Part shown: in pieces, positions 9,983 to 20,569 of the stretch
How the letters are laid out: each line of letters starts with the position of its first letter
Numbering within the stretch: the first letter of the stretch is position 1
Source of the DNA: Calliopum simillimum
Taxonomy: Eukaryota; Arthropoda; Insecta; Diptera; Lauxaniidae
DNA: 64,000 bases
Direction of reading: 5' to 3'
NCBI GenBank assembly: GCA_951812925.1
Contig: OX638369.1
Location: 42,403,061 to 42,467,060 of the forward strand
The notes under the pieces: model-generated
What the model was told of the DNA's origin: nothing
Database searches by the model: none
What the model saw: the letters and a program-made list of their open reading frames with translations, nothing else
Program-made: the position numbers and the translations under genes

Positions 9983-11905
9983 CTAGGAGGAGCATAGGGC
10001 CAATATGAAATCTCTCCATTTGTCACGATCCCTTGCGATGACTTTGATCTCTTGCCACGATTTTCCCGATTCTTGGATTTCCTTTTCCAACGACCTTTTC
10101 CAGTTGGTTTTGGGTCTACCACGTCCTCTACTGCCTTGTGGATTCCACTCAAGGGCCTGGCGACAAACTTCGCTGTGTGGTTTCCGGAGAGTGTGACCAA
10201 TCCATCCCCATTTGCGCAGCTTGATCTCGTTTGCTATAGCCTTCTGTTTGCATTTTTGATGTAGCTCGGCATTTGATATAGTGCGAGGCCACCAAACCTT
10301 TAATATACGCCTTAAGCATTTGTTGACGAATACTTGCAGCTTGTTTGTTAGTTGTTCAGTAACAAGCCATGTTTCGCACCCATATAACAAAACCGATTTC
10401 ACATTCGAATCAAAAATGCGCACTCTCGTTTTGGTGGATATAACGGATGAAGACCATATTTTGTTCAGTTGAGCAAACGCGCCTTTTGCTTTTGCTATTC
10501 TTGAGTTGATATCCTCTTTTGCTCCACCATCCATGGAGATAATGCTGCCTAGATACGTGAAGCTATCGACGTTTCCGATGTCATCACTGCCAGCTTTAAA
10601 CGTCATGTCATTGCTTGCGTTTAGCTTCATGCTTTTAGTCTTGGATACGTTGATTTTTAGGCCGGCCTTTTGTGATTCCAAGACAAGGTCTTCAATTTTG
10701 CTTTGCATATCTGAATGTTTGGACGATAAGAGGCAGATGTCGTCAGCGTAGTCGAGATCTTCCAGATGTTCGGTAAAGTTCCATTGAATACCCCTTTTGG
10801 CCTTATTAAGAGCTTTATCTAGGATATCATCAAGAACGATAAGGAAGAGTGATGGTGATAGTAAACACCCCTGCCGTACGCCTGAATTAGTGGTGAATGT
10901 CGGTGACAACAACCCGTTGTGTAACACACTGCATTTAAAGCCTTCATATTGTGCGCGTACTAAGTTTATGGCCTTTGCGGCAATACCTCTTCGTTGCAGT
11001 GACGCCCAGATGTTTTCTCGGGAGACACTGTCAAAGGCAGTGCTATAGTCAACGAAGACAAGTTGAAGTGCAGCACGCCACTCGCATGATTGTTCGACAA
11101 TTATTCTGAGCGTGTTGATTTGATCCACGCATGATCTGTTTCGCCGGAATCCTGCTTGCTGCTTTCGAATGGCTGAATCAAGTTTTTCGCTTACCCTGCT
11201 CAGAAGCACTTTCGTCAGTACTTTTGATGGAACTGAGAGCAAGGTGATGCCTCTATAGTTTCGGCACTCGCTTAGGTCACCTTTTTTCGGTAATTTGACT
11301 AACATGCCATGTAGCCAATCTTCTGGCAAACGCTCTTCACTCCAGATTTTGTTGAGCAGAGGATGGAGAATTTTAGCTGATGTTACGGGGCATGCCTTTA
11401 GCAGTTCAGCTGTTATTTGATCTATACCGGCGGCCTTGTTGTTTTTCATGCTTTGGATAGCTTTCACAATTTCATCAATTGTAGGCGGCGGTGTTTGTAT
11501 TCGACTACTACTGCGAGTCATTGCGGCAGTTGTAGTTGGTGATTCTGGTTGCAGGGATGTGGTAGACATGGGATTTAGTATATCGCAAAAATACTCTTTC
11601 CATCTGTTTAGTTGGCCGTCTGCAGATGTTAAGAGATTTCCGTTTTTGTCTTTGATAGGGCGGCTCTGTTGGAGTTTTCTGCCTAATAATCTGCGGGTGA
11701 TATCGTAAAGCTGCCTGAGATTTTGAGCATTTGCAGCGCTTTCGGCTTCGCTCGCGAGGTCGTTATACATTTTTCTTTTGTCTTGTCTGCACGATCGCCT
11801 GACTTCTTTATTGAGAGAGTTAAAGACCTTTTCGGCGACGTTCTTTTGCGCTCTAGTTTTAGCGTCGTCTCTCAGTTTTTTTCGCGCTTCTTCTTTTTTC
11901 GACAA
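9983..11905 (-). CDS. RTE-type reverse transcriptase region (intact frame, no own start)
   Basis: About 640 uninterrupted codons. The fingers/palm region includes GIDQITAELLKACPV and YRGITLLSVPSKVLTKVLLS, then VFVDYSTAFDSVSREN, SGVRQGCLLSPSLF, and the catalytic box LDYADDICLL near residue 383. The thumb follows with SFTYLGSIISMDGG. The C-terminal tail has the RTE-like HTLRKPH, QALEWNP and RGRGRPK signatures. The frame opens at a TTG, not an ATG, and continues the endonuclease in another register. In an intact element both would form one polyprotein, so here the RT is cut off from its start by a frameshift near 11878-11885. Confidence 0.9.
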   Translation of the reverse strand: MSKKEEARKKLRDDAKTRAQKNVAEKVFNSLNKEVRRSCRQDKRKMYNDLASEAESAANAQNLRQLYDITRRLLGRKLQQSRPIKDKNGNLLTSADGQLNRWKEYFCDILNPMSTTSLQPESPTTTAAMTRSSSRIQTPPPTIDEIVKAIQSMKNNKAAGIDQITAELLKACPVTSAKILHPLLNKIWSEERLPEDWLHGMLVKLPKKGDLSECRNYRGITLLSVPSKVLTKVLLSRVSEKLDSAIRKQQAGFRRNRSCVDQINTLRIIVEQSCEWRAALQLVFVDYSTAFDSVSRENIWASLQRRGIAAKAINLVRAQYEGFKCSVLHNGLLSPTFTTNSGVRQGCLLSPSLFLIVLDDILDKALNKAKRGIQWNFTEHLEDLDYADDICLLSSKHSDMQSKIEDLVLESQKAGLKINVSKTKSMKLNASNDMTFKAGSDDIGNVDSFTYLGSIISMDGGAKEDINSRIAKAKGAFAQLNKIWSSSVISTKTRVRIFDSNVKSVLLYGCETWLVTEQLTNKLQVFVNKCLRRILKVWWPRTISNAELHQKCKQKAIANEIKLRKWGWIGHTLRKPHSEVCRQALEWNPQGSRGRGRPKTNWKRSLEKEIQESGKSWQEIKVIARDRDKWRDFILALCSS

Positions 11906-13088
11906 GACCCCACGTTTCCTCGCTCATCCAGTGCTTCTTGTTCGAGGGTCGAAACCCAAGTATTTTTTCACTGGAGTTTAAGAACGCAGCCTTAGCGGCC
12001 CTCCATGATGTTTCAATACTTCCACCACAATCGAACGGAACTGTTTTAAGTTCTTCTACGAAAGATCTGCGTACCTCATCGTTCTTAAGCTTAAGCACGT
12101 CGAATTTTTTTGCTACAGATTGTTCGCTGGGACGTTTATTAGCGGCAAGTTTTAGTCGAATGACCGCGACGAGAAGATGGTGGTCGGGGCCTATGTCAGC
12201 GGCCCTCTTTACTCGTACGTCCAGAAGACTCCCTCTCCATTTTCTGCTAATGCAGAAGTGGTCGATTTGGTTTTCAGTGGTGTTGTTTGGAGACACCCAA
12301 GTAGCTTTATGGCATTTTTTGTGTGGGAATAGCGTACCTCCAACGACAAGACCGGCTGTATTGCAGGCGTCAATGAGAAGCTCTCCATTGTCGTTTCTCG
12401 CACCCAAGCCATGTCTTCCAATCACGTGCTCTAGGTTAAGGTTTTCTGAGCCTACTTTGGCATTCAAATCGCCCATAACCATTATGATGTCGTTCTTGTG
12501 AGCACTGTTTATTGCTGCAGCGAGCTGGCTGTAGAATTCATCTTTGGTTTCTCTCTCTGCCAACTCTGTGGGCGCGTATGCTTGGAAGATGGTAATATTT
12601 CTTGCGGGGGTTCGAAATCTGCACCAAATGAGTCTTTCGTTTACAGGTTTCCATTCCATTACTGCCTTTACTGCAGTTTTACTTAGCAAAAATCCAACTC
12701 CATCCCTGTGGATGTCATCTTACGATCTACCGGAGTATAGAAATTTTTCGCCGTCAGGAAGTACATATTCGCCGGCACCGTTCCATCTACACTCGCTTAA
12801 TCCCAATATCTCAAGGTTGAATTTGTGGAGCTCTATAACGGCTTGGTGTATTTTGCCTGGTTCATTTAGAGTTCGGACATTCCAAGAGCCGATGCGTGTT
12901 CGAGTTTTCATCGAAAGGATTTTAAAATTTTGAGAAACCATATTGGTTCCAGTTATAGGAGAATCATTCCTAACTATGCATGTTTCTTGCACCTCCAAAT
13001 CCGATGTGCATGCTGCCGAGGCAGGTGGATTAACCACACTCTGGTGGGTACCACTTGGAGAGTTATTTCCCATCGTTTTCCGATCCAT
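11859..13088 (-). pseudogene. RTE AP-like endonuclease domain, one in-frame stop
   Basis: ATG at 13086-13088. After about 60 variable residues the APE fold starts: RIGSWNVRTLNEPGK, ILGLSECRWNG (catalytic E), then a TAA at 12720-12722. The same frame continues without loss: RDGVGFLLSKTAVKAV, MVMGDLNAKVGSENL, NQIDHFCISRKW and DIGPDHHLLVA (catalytic D/H). It ends at TAA 11859-11861, just after an A7 tract where a +1 slip separates it from the RT frame. The nick-making domain is complete apart from the single nonsense codon. Confidence 0.87.
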
Positions 13089-13459
13089 GCTTCATTAGTA
13101 TAATCTTCTCGGCAACGCCCCACGCAGTAAGTTATAAGCTTAAAGCTGGATCCGGCAAGCGCTGCAAATATAGTGGCCAAATTCACTTTTAATTTCAGCC
13201 GTCCAATCTGGAACAGACGCTGACCTGGGAGCCGCCCACTCTGGATCAGACGCTTCAGGATTTCGACAAGATGCTTATTTTAAGGCGGCATCGACTCGCC
13301 TTGTCAGTGCCAGTTACGGGCATTGTGGGTTTTTCTTTCGAGGCGCAACGCTGTCCAACGCTACACCCTTCCACACCCTGGCTGGTCACCCGCTTTTAGT
13401 CGCCTTTTACGACAGGCATGCTTACCTCGGGCATATTCTGACCCCTTACCCGCAGGGAG
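13089..13459 (-). promoter_or_regulatory. 5' untranslated region of the RTE element
   Basis: About 370 bases between the element start and the first ATG, more GC-rich than the surroundings. Non-LTR elements carry an internal promoter here, so promoter activity is inferred from position only. Confidence 0.45.
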
Positions 13460-13466
13460 CATGGTA

Positions 13467-14520
13467 GATGTATTCAAATATATTTGTTAATATTATTGTA
13501 ACCATACCTTACTACTTGATCTATTACGAGATAAAAATAAGAAAAAATATTGTTGGTGTGACATCTTGCAAATATTAAGTTAAATCACAAATACAGCCAT
13601 AGTTGAATACGAACTACACTTTGGCAGTAGTTTTGTGACGAGTCGAATATCTTTAATTTGAGTATTTCAGGTGCTTTGGGCACGGTTTCATCGCAAATGA
13701 TTCTAAGTATAGGTTTTCACTGTATAGTGAGCCGACAATCGACTGTAAAATTGTTGGTAACTAAGCCCTAAATGCGGATGAATAAGGCAAACTCTATGCA
13801 AAGTGTCCAACAAAAAGGATAATTTTGGAAGGCAGCAAAATATATGATCGACCAAAATTTATGTGAAATGGTAACAAGGAATAGACAAGGAAAGAAAAAT
13901 ATTTATTAGAGCGCAAGTCAACATAACTTACAGACATAAAACTTTCTTTTAAATCCAATTTAAATATGTTGGTTTCTTTAGATATTGTTCTTTCAAAATA
14001 CCGCAATATCGAAAAAATGTGTTTTTAGCAATTTTTGAACTTTTTCGGTTTGAATATCTCGAAGAAAAAAGAAATGTATCAATGTTGTTCAAATTTGATT
14101 CTTAAGAAAAAAAAGCACTTTCACCTGACAACAGGGTGGCTTCTAAAAGCTTCTATCAACATCAATATAAGCACCTGCTGGAAACGAATAGAAGGTTGCT
14201 AGGAAGTCGTGAAAAGTGGTTTTTGCTAGAGCCATAAAACAGGTTCCAATTGTTTCCGGCTGATAGTAATAAATGGCATTGGTGCAGTTAGATAATTTTG
14301 TATGAATAACAATGATATTTTGATAACATAAACATTACACTTTAAGACTTAAATTTATCAAAATTTATGCTTGTAACATTTTGAACTTTAAGTGCAAAAC
14401 TAACATAGGGTACTTACAGTTCATTTAATTTCTCTTTAACTTTCCGTTAAAGCTTCAATAATAAATTATATTAAAAAATAAATTTAAGAATTTGAAGTGT
14501 GTTACTTACTGACATTTTAT
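13467..14520. other. No gene seen
   Basis: AT-rich, without recognisable frames or strong inverted repeats. The minus frame at 13794-14006 shows no domain. Confidence 0.55.
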
Positions 14521-14524
14521 ATAT

Positions 14525-14925
14525 TGAAAATTAATTTTTAATTGAACTTTTAGTCATATATTTGCAAAGATCAATTTACATATAAATCTATCAATGCATT
14601 TTCTAACACAGAATTATGACAAATTAAGGAACGGATCAAAAACACGACTATAGTGACACATTTTTCGTCTTTTGCCAAAAAGACTTATCAGACTATTTTT
14701 GTTGTAATTATAATAATACTTATTTCATTAAATTAATTATAATTGAAAAATTGCAAGTTGAAAAACTTTTGTCTTTAAGGCCTGGGCAGGAGTTGAACCG
14801 AAGACGTCACGGCTGGTAGAACAACTCTCAATCGCAGTGCCAATCATTAGACCAATGCACCAATGTATATCGATCTTAGCAAATATATGACTAAATTTTC
14901 AATTAAAAATTAATTCTTAAAAACT
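14525..14925. mobile_element. Foldback-type repeat enclosing a tRNA-like sequence
   Basis: Arms of about 50 bases are inverted copies. TTAGTCATATATTTGCAAAG near 14551-14570 returns reverse-complemented near 14880-14900, and AATTAATTTTTAATTGAA is shared outside it. The block between the arms holds the tRNA-like unit. This could be a MITE that captured a SINE, or a SINE flanked by unrelated inverted repeats. Confidence 0.5.
14779..14861 (-). ncRNA. tRNA-like pol III sequence (SINE head or tRNA pseudogene)
   Basis: Read on the minus strand, TTGGTCTAATGATTGGCA resembles a tRNA D-arm/A-box and GGTTCAACTCC is one mismatch from the B-box consensus. The spacing is about 50 bases, and a short T run follows within 20 bases. 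The acceptor ends do not pair, so it is not a normal tRNA. Confidence 0.45.
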
Positions 14926-15765
14926 AAATAAAACAGCGACAAATAATTGCCATAAAAGACAAAACCCACAATTTTAGAGGCAAATGAGCTAAGTGCTAAA
15001 AACGTTAGCAAAAACGTCAGTGGCTCAGCAGTGCTATTGATTTGGCCAAGTTAGTGCACAAGTGTGTACTAACTGTTGGTTTATATTTGTTTGTATTTTA
15101 TGACTTTGAGTACTTGTTGTTTTTTTTTTCTTTAAATCACATATATATTTCAAATTTGTTTCCCCCCTACAATCCCTCTTTTTGATTTTTCGCATATTTG
15201 CTCGTTCATTTGCTTGCATTTTCATTACTTTCTGCTGTTCTGCTGTTTTAATGCTTCTTCGTTGACCTTGAACTTGGTATTAGATACAGAAAACTGGTCT
15301 CTGGTTTCGTTACTCAATACAACTACCATACAATACAGAAACTTTATTTATTTTTGAATTTTTAATACAAAACTGCGCGCGCGAAATAACGAGCAAACGG
15401 CAGGGTTGCCATGCAACTACTTAAGCTCTTTGGAAGCTTGTCTCTACAAAATTATATTGAATAAAACAATACATTATAAAAAAGGGTCTAAGTTCATTTT
15501 ATCGAATGATTTTGGTTTACTGTTTCCGCAAAACTACTTTATTTTCCTCCAACAGCCCTGGTTTTTATAAAATCTTATACTGTATTTCCACCGGAGCTTT
15601 AGCTGTGACGAGATTTATAAATCTAGTTATTAAATCTTAAATCTTAAATGTCAGAAGCGCGAAAATGTAAGGAAGAATCTTTATGACTCAATATTTTCCT
15701 TTCATTTGCTTTCTTTCAATTGATAACATCGTAAAAAATTTATAGAAAACCAAATCTGGTGTTAA
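14926..15765. other. No gene seen
   Basis: AT-rich DNA with no recognised element. The minus frame 15034-15225 is low complexity. Confidence 0.5.
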
Positions 15766-15770
15766 ATCGC

Positions 15771-15893
15771 CACGTCAGTGAATGTACAGCTCGTGACGTA
15801 AACTCATGTATTTAGTAATGCGAAATATAGTACATGTGAAACAATTGATTTTACGTCAAGAACTGTACGTTCACGGATGGCGATTTGACCGTT
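15771..15893. repeat. Hairpin repeat, about 38-base arms
   Basis: AAATCGCCACGTCAGTGAAT near 15773 returns inverted as ACGTTCACGGATGGCGATTT near 15892, with the match continuing inward through TACGTC. It may be a small MITE. Confidence 0.55.
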
Positions 15894-15898
15894 GACTT

Positions 15899-16347
15899 TG
15901 ATCTCGAATGACTAATTCAGGGTCACTGATTCCGAATCTGATGTTCGTATTTTTCCCCGTCACGTCTGATATCCGAGGTATCCTTGATTTAAACTACAGA
16001 AGACTCTATTTTCAGTCATATGACATACATGCAGGCATCTTTAAAATAAAACTTTAACTTTTCCAATCGGATTATTTCTTTCCGAGATATCATCGATTAA
16101 AGAAAAGGTATCGCAAATCCTGTGTCTATTTTAACATTGCATACCTTTACTTCAATGGATGATGTCTTGGAAAAGTTAAAGTAATAGTTTAAAGGGGAAG
16201 ACCTGGGCTATATAATGCCGCTGACAGAACACTACACTACTTCCTGAGAGTACGTCATTTGCCTTAAACGCGATAGGAAAACAGCGGTTGCCTGATTCGG
16301 AACTAACGACCCTGAATCAGTCAAAAAGAGTTATCGAGATCAAGTTC
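15899..16347. repeat. Foldback repeat with two nested inverted pairs
   Basis: The outer pair is GATCTCGAATGACTAATTCA near 15900 against the inverted stretch ending at 16347 (CCCTGAATCAG...ATCGAGATCAA). The inner pair is AAACTTTAACTTTTCCAA near 16050 against TTGGAAAAGTTAAAGT near 16167-16182. A sequence related to the inner arm (AACTTTTCCAATAGGACTCT) recurs at about 18034. Confidence 0.55.
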
Positions 16348-17280
16348 ACATTTTTGTGTTGCACAGTGTAATTGGTGACGCTAGAGTACAATTTCAAAAT
16401 TACGTCACATTTCGTTACATAGATCTATGTGTATGCTAGAGAGGGATGCAACGATAAGAAAATCAGCAACGATAGCTTCTGTGACTTATTCATTTCTCTT
16501 TTATCTCTTATTAAATTATTGAATTTGGTAACCCTGGTTTTAGTGAGTGCAAAAAGAGAGTAAAAGAGAAAGAAAATTTCATTTGACAAGTGCTAAAAAA
16601 AAACGAACAACAGCAGCAGCGATTGTAATCAAAGTAATCAGCGGATGGAAATGCAAATGGATGAATTGTTTTTGTTGTTGTAAAAATAATTTTTGTTGTT
16701 TGTTATTTGGTAGTAACAATGGTAATTGGCAGCAGCAGCAACAAGTTGCTGTTGATGTTTTTATAGTTTAAGCAACATGTGTTGTTGTGGTTGTTATTAT
16801 TATTTTAGTAGTATGCAGTTGGTGTTGGTGTTGTTGACAGTGATGTGTTTATTGCTATTGCCATTGACGAACACGTGACGTGACGTAACTAACACTGATT
16901 CTGCGAAATCAATACACATGGAATAACTTAACAAAAACATTTGGACTTGAAATGTTGATGGGCAAAAATAAATCACAAATAAAATTACTATTTTTGTAGA
17001 AGTACGAGAGTCAGGGTCGTACAATATTTTTGTAGTTAAAAAATTTATTTGAAAATGTAGTCGTATGATCGTTCTCACGTAGAACCGTTACATATAATTA
17101 ATTGGTGCGGTTTTTTATACCGAATGATCTGAACTAAGATTTAAACCATAGATCGTTTTCACCTACCGGTCCAGTTAGTTGCAAAAAATAATTGCTTATA
17201 CTTTAGAAAATTGTGACCTTATAACGAATTGATAAATTTGGAAAAACAGTCTATCTCATAACTTCAAATCCCTTAATTAT
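16348..17280. repeat. Trinucleotide-rich intergenic DNA
   Basis: CAG/CAA and GTT runs at about 16608-16860 give apparent Q- or C-rich frames (for example 16547-16771) that I read as repeat artefacts. No gene is seen. Confidence 0.55.
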
Positions 17281-18720
17281 AATTGCACAATTAGGCCGGG
17301 TCGACAAAAAAACAATTGGAAAAAGCGCCCCATATTTGAAAGCTTATTTTGAGAACATCTAGAAAACATGAAAAAATTTAGATCACAGCGAAAGTCGTCT
17401 TTTTTCCATATTTTCGGTAGGTGATGTCCGATGTTTAAAACTAAATTAGAACTTAATTAGCGCTTTTTGAGTAAAATGTTAATAATACACGTTTTTCTAA
17501 GAACTTCAATTTAATGAAAAAAAAAAAAAAAAATTGCATTTATGGAGATACGATCCAGAGAAACTGGGTCGTGCTAGTCGAATATCACTTTGGGGGTCCA
17601 AACAATATGAGGAAAAGAGGTAGGCCTTATTAAGCCCTTTACAACATTTAATAATTTTTAAACATCGGACATCACCAGCCGAATAAGGCAAGTAATATCA
17701 TTTTGGCTATTTTAGGGAAGCTCAAAAAAAAATTTTTTGTTTCCTAGATACTTTCAAGGTAAGCTTTTAAATAAGGGGTGGTTTTTCCAAACTTTTTTCT
17801 TTGCATGGCAAGCAGCAAAAAAGAAAAAAAAAAAAAAAAATGGAATGAACTTTTTATTTCTTATGTACTTTTTGACGCTGAGTCCGATTGCACCCTCAAA
17901 AATGTTAGTATACCTGCAGAACTTTGAGATATCCTTGCTTAAAGCTGAAGAAAACACTGTTTTTGGGCTTATTACGTAGCTACAAGAAAATTAAATCGAA
18001 TAGCCACACTCCTCCTTATAAAAATACAATCTGAAACTTTTCCAATAGGACTCTTACTTCCAAGTTAGAATTCTTTGAAGAGAAGGTATTTCAGCCTCTT
18101 GCAATCGGATTCAGCTTCAGAAAGTACGTAGAATTGCAGAAAATAAATAAAAAGTTCAATTCATATTTTTTTTGGTGCCTGTGTTATCAAAAGCGAAAAA
18201 AATATATTGTGTATTATATAAAAATGAACATCACATCAACATTTTATTCAGACTAATTTTTGTAATGATTCAAGAAGTCGTCATTCTTTCCACAATTTGC
18301 TACTATGTAGTATTGCTACAAAAACACTTGCATACTTTTCTTTCTGCTACTGTTTGTTCATTGACATCATCGAAATATTGCTATCATATAACTCAAGACA
18401 ACAATAGAATTAATTAAAAAAAGTAGTTAATATTAAAAATACGATGCCGCTGCTTTGGCAGCCCATATAAATTGCAAGCGCTGACACAATTCCCACGAAT
18501 TGCCTACACTTCCACAAATGAACTACAGCAGCAATGCGATCAATGCCAACGTCCGTAGTTCAACCTCCACCTCCACCTTCACCAACGTCATCATCATATT
18601 TTGAATTATTAATTTATTGCGGACTCACAGTGCAGATGCTGATCATTGGAATGCGCTAATGTGCTTCTTGTACATGATGTAGGTGGCCAGAAGAATTCAT
18701 TTTTAATTTTTTGTTTTTTG
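17281..18720. repeat. Repeat-rich stretch with one inverted pair
   Basis: GGTGATGTCCGATGTTTAAA at 17420-17439 is matched inverted by TTTAAACATCGGACATCACC at 17658-17677. Adenine runs lie at 17516-17533 and 17821-17840. The frames at 17506-17691 and 17737-17979 run across these repeats and are not genes. Confidence 0.5.
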
Positions 18721-19417
18721 GAATTTGCTTGTATGTATGTATGTATTCTCCTTTAACTCCTAGGAGGAGCATAGGGCCAATATGAAATCTCTCCATTTGT
18801 CCTCTTGCCACGATTTTCCCGATTCTTGGATTTCCTTTTCCAACGACCTTTTCCAGTTGGTTTTGGGTCTACCACGTCCTCTACTGCCTTGTGGATTCCA
18901 CTCAAGAGCCTGGCGACAAACTTCGCTGTGTGGTTTCTGGAGAGTGTGACCAATCCATCCCCATTTGCGCAGCTTGATCTCGTTTGCTATAGCCTTTTGT
19001 TTGCATTTTTGATGTAGCTCGGCATTTGATATAGTGCGAGGCCACCAAACCTTTAGTATACGCCTTAAGCATTTGTTGACGAATACTTGCAGCTTGTTTG
19101 TTAGTTGTTCAGTAACAAGCCATGTTTCGCACCCATATAACAAAACCGATTTCACATTCGAATCAAAAATGCGCACTCTCGTTTTGGTGGATATAACGGA
19201 TGAAGACCATATTTTGTTCAGTTGAGCAAACGCGCCTTTTGCTTTTGCTATTCTTGAGTTAATATCCTCTTTTGCTCCACCATCCATGGAGATAATGCTG
19301 CCTAAATACGTGAAGCTTTCGACGTTTTCGATGTCATCACTGCCAGCTCTAAAAGTGATGTCATTCCGGTTTGCCTTTAGCTTCATGCTTTTAGTCTTGG
19401 ATACGTTGAATTTGCTT
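18721..19417 (-). mobile_element. 5'-truncated RTE copy with 10-bp target duplication
   Basis: The direct repeat GAATTTGCTT (18721-18730 and 19408-19417) brackets a copy of the 3' end of the 9949-13459 element. It has the same TACA tail (about 18731-18747) and the same terminal RT/C-tail sequence. The copy breaks off at 19408, as expected when reverse transcription stops early. It lacks 24 bases near 18801 relative to its sister (eight codons, frame kept). Confidence 0.92.
18760..19386 (-). pseudogene. C-terminal fragment of RTE reverse transcriptase
   Basis: About 208 codons covering the thumb and tail (SFTYLGSIISMDGGAKEDIN, HTLQKPHSEVCRQALEWNPQ, RGRGRPK). It lacks the endonuclease, palm and YADD box because the insertion is truncated. 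It is closely similar in sequence to the C-terminal part of the full-length copy. Confidence 0.9.
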
Positions 19418-19641
19418 AGCTTAGTGCAAAAAGCAAATTTTCTCTATTTAATGGTACTAGTGTCATGTGGACAATGGAGCAAAGAGGAAGCATTCGCTGC
19501 AAAAAATCGCATATTGATGCTGGCTCAGGCATCGCAGGTATACAATTCAAAAACAACACCATAATTTTTATGGTCCATTATCGAACTAATTTTATTTATG
19601 GGTTGTGTCTAGCAATGGTACAATTTATTTTTTTATTTTCT

Positions 19642-19899
19642 TTCCATTAAAAGACATGTAAAATGAAACTGAATCTCTCATATTACGAATAAAATAAGTG
19701 GCAATAAACCATGAGAGCTTACTTTGTATTCATGGACTTTTCTTTTCATAGCATCTCTCAGTCCATGTGTATTCATGGACTTTTCTTTTCATAGCATCTC
19801 TCAGTCCATGAATACAAAGTAAGCTCTCATGGTTTATTGTCACTTATTTTATTCGTAACATATGAGATTCAGTTTCATTTTACATGTCTTTTAATGGAA
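19642..19899. repeat. Near-perfect 258-bp hairpin with a tandem repeat at its centre
   Basis: TTCCATTAAAAGACATGTAA at 19642-19661 is the inverse of the sequence ending at 19899, and the arms match over roughly 90 bases. Between them TTCATGGACTTTTCTTTTCA and the following CATCTCTCAGTCCATG are present twice in tandem. It could be a MITE or a hairpin-RNA source. Confidence 0.7.
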
Positions 19900-20569
19900 C
19901 TTTGTATGTAACTCTTTCCCCACCAGCATATTTCTAGGCTATATGTATATAAATCTCGTCTCGTCGTCTCTTATATGTACAAGTCATTGGGATCTAGAAT
20001 CCTGTAACATAGGATCCTGAATCTGTATCTCATCCTAACGTGAAAAGTAAATAGCACATGCACTGCTATTTTCACAGAAATCGGTGTTTACTAGACCCTT
20101 CTTCTTTATGTGGAAATAAACTTTACAGTTTTCAAATATTATTTCATTAAAGATTTTTATATTTTTTTTGGCTGAGGTTTGAAAAACCTTTCATCTATAC
20201 ACGTTTTGGATTTGTAACCCTTATCGGCCTTATCGGATAAGTTCTCGGACTCCGTTGTAGTTGATTAGGCTATTTTTCTACCATTCCTGGATTAAGTTGT
20301 TTTTGAAGAGCTATTGCTTACTTCGCAAAGCCTTATGTGTGGTTCACTTGTCTAAGCAATCCGCGCTTTCATTGTGCTCCTGTACATCGTTTCCTGGTAT
20401 ACAGATTAGAGTCACATCAATCCCTCTGGATTGAGGAACTTAAAACATTCTCTGACTAGCTTTGGGTACATTTACTCAAAAGATTAAAAAAAGTTTAAGG
20501 ATTTTAAATAGAATTGAAACTTTTTTTTGAAATTTCCTCAGCCAACATCTTTCATTTTATTTAGATACG
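19900..20569. other. No gene seen
   Basis: No frames or repeats recognised. Confidence 0.5.

Larger units (their letters stand above)
9949..13459 (-). mobile_element. Near full-length RTE-type non-LTR retrotransposon
   Basis: The minus strand carries an AP endonuclease domain, then a reverse transcriptase, then a short tetranucleotide tail (TACA repeats at about 9949-9970), which is typical of RTE-clade elements and unlike a poly-A tail. The 5' end (about 13380-13459) holds the motif GGGGTCAGAATATGCCCGAG, which I recall from 5' ends of insect RTE-like elements. CATGGTA flanks both sides (9942-9948 and 13460-13466). The element is 3.5 kb, the expected size. Lesions are one stop and one frameshift. 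A second copy lies at 18731-19408. Confidence 0.88.

Noticed and set aside
10005..12933. Plus-strand frames across the RTE element (up to 187 codons)
   Set aside because: Antisense shadows of the endonuclease and reverse transcriptase frames.
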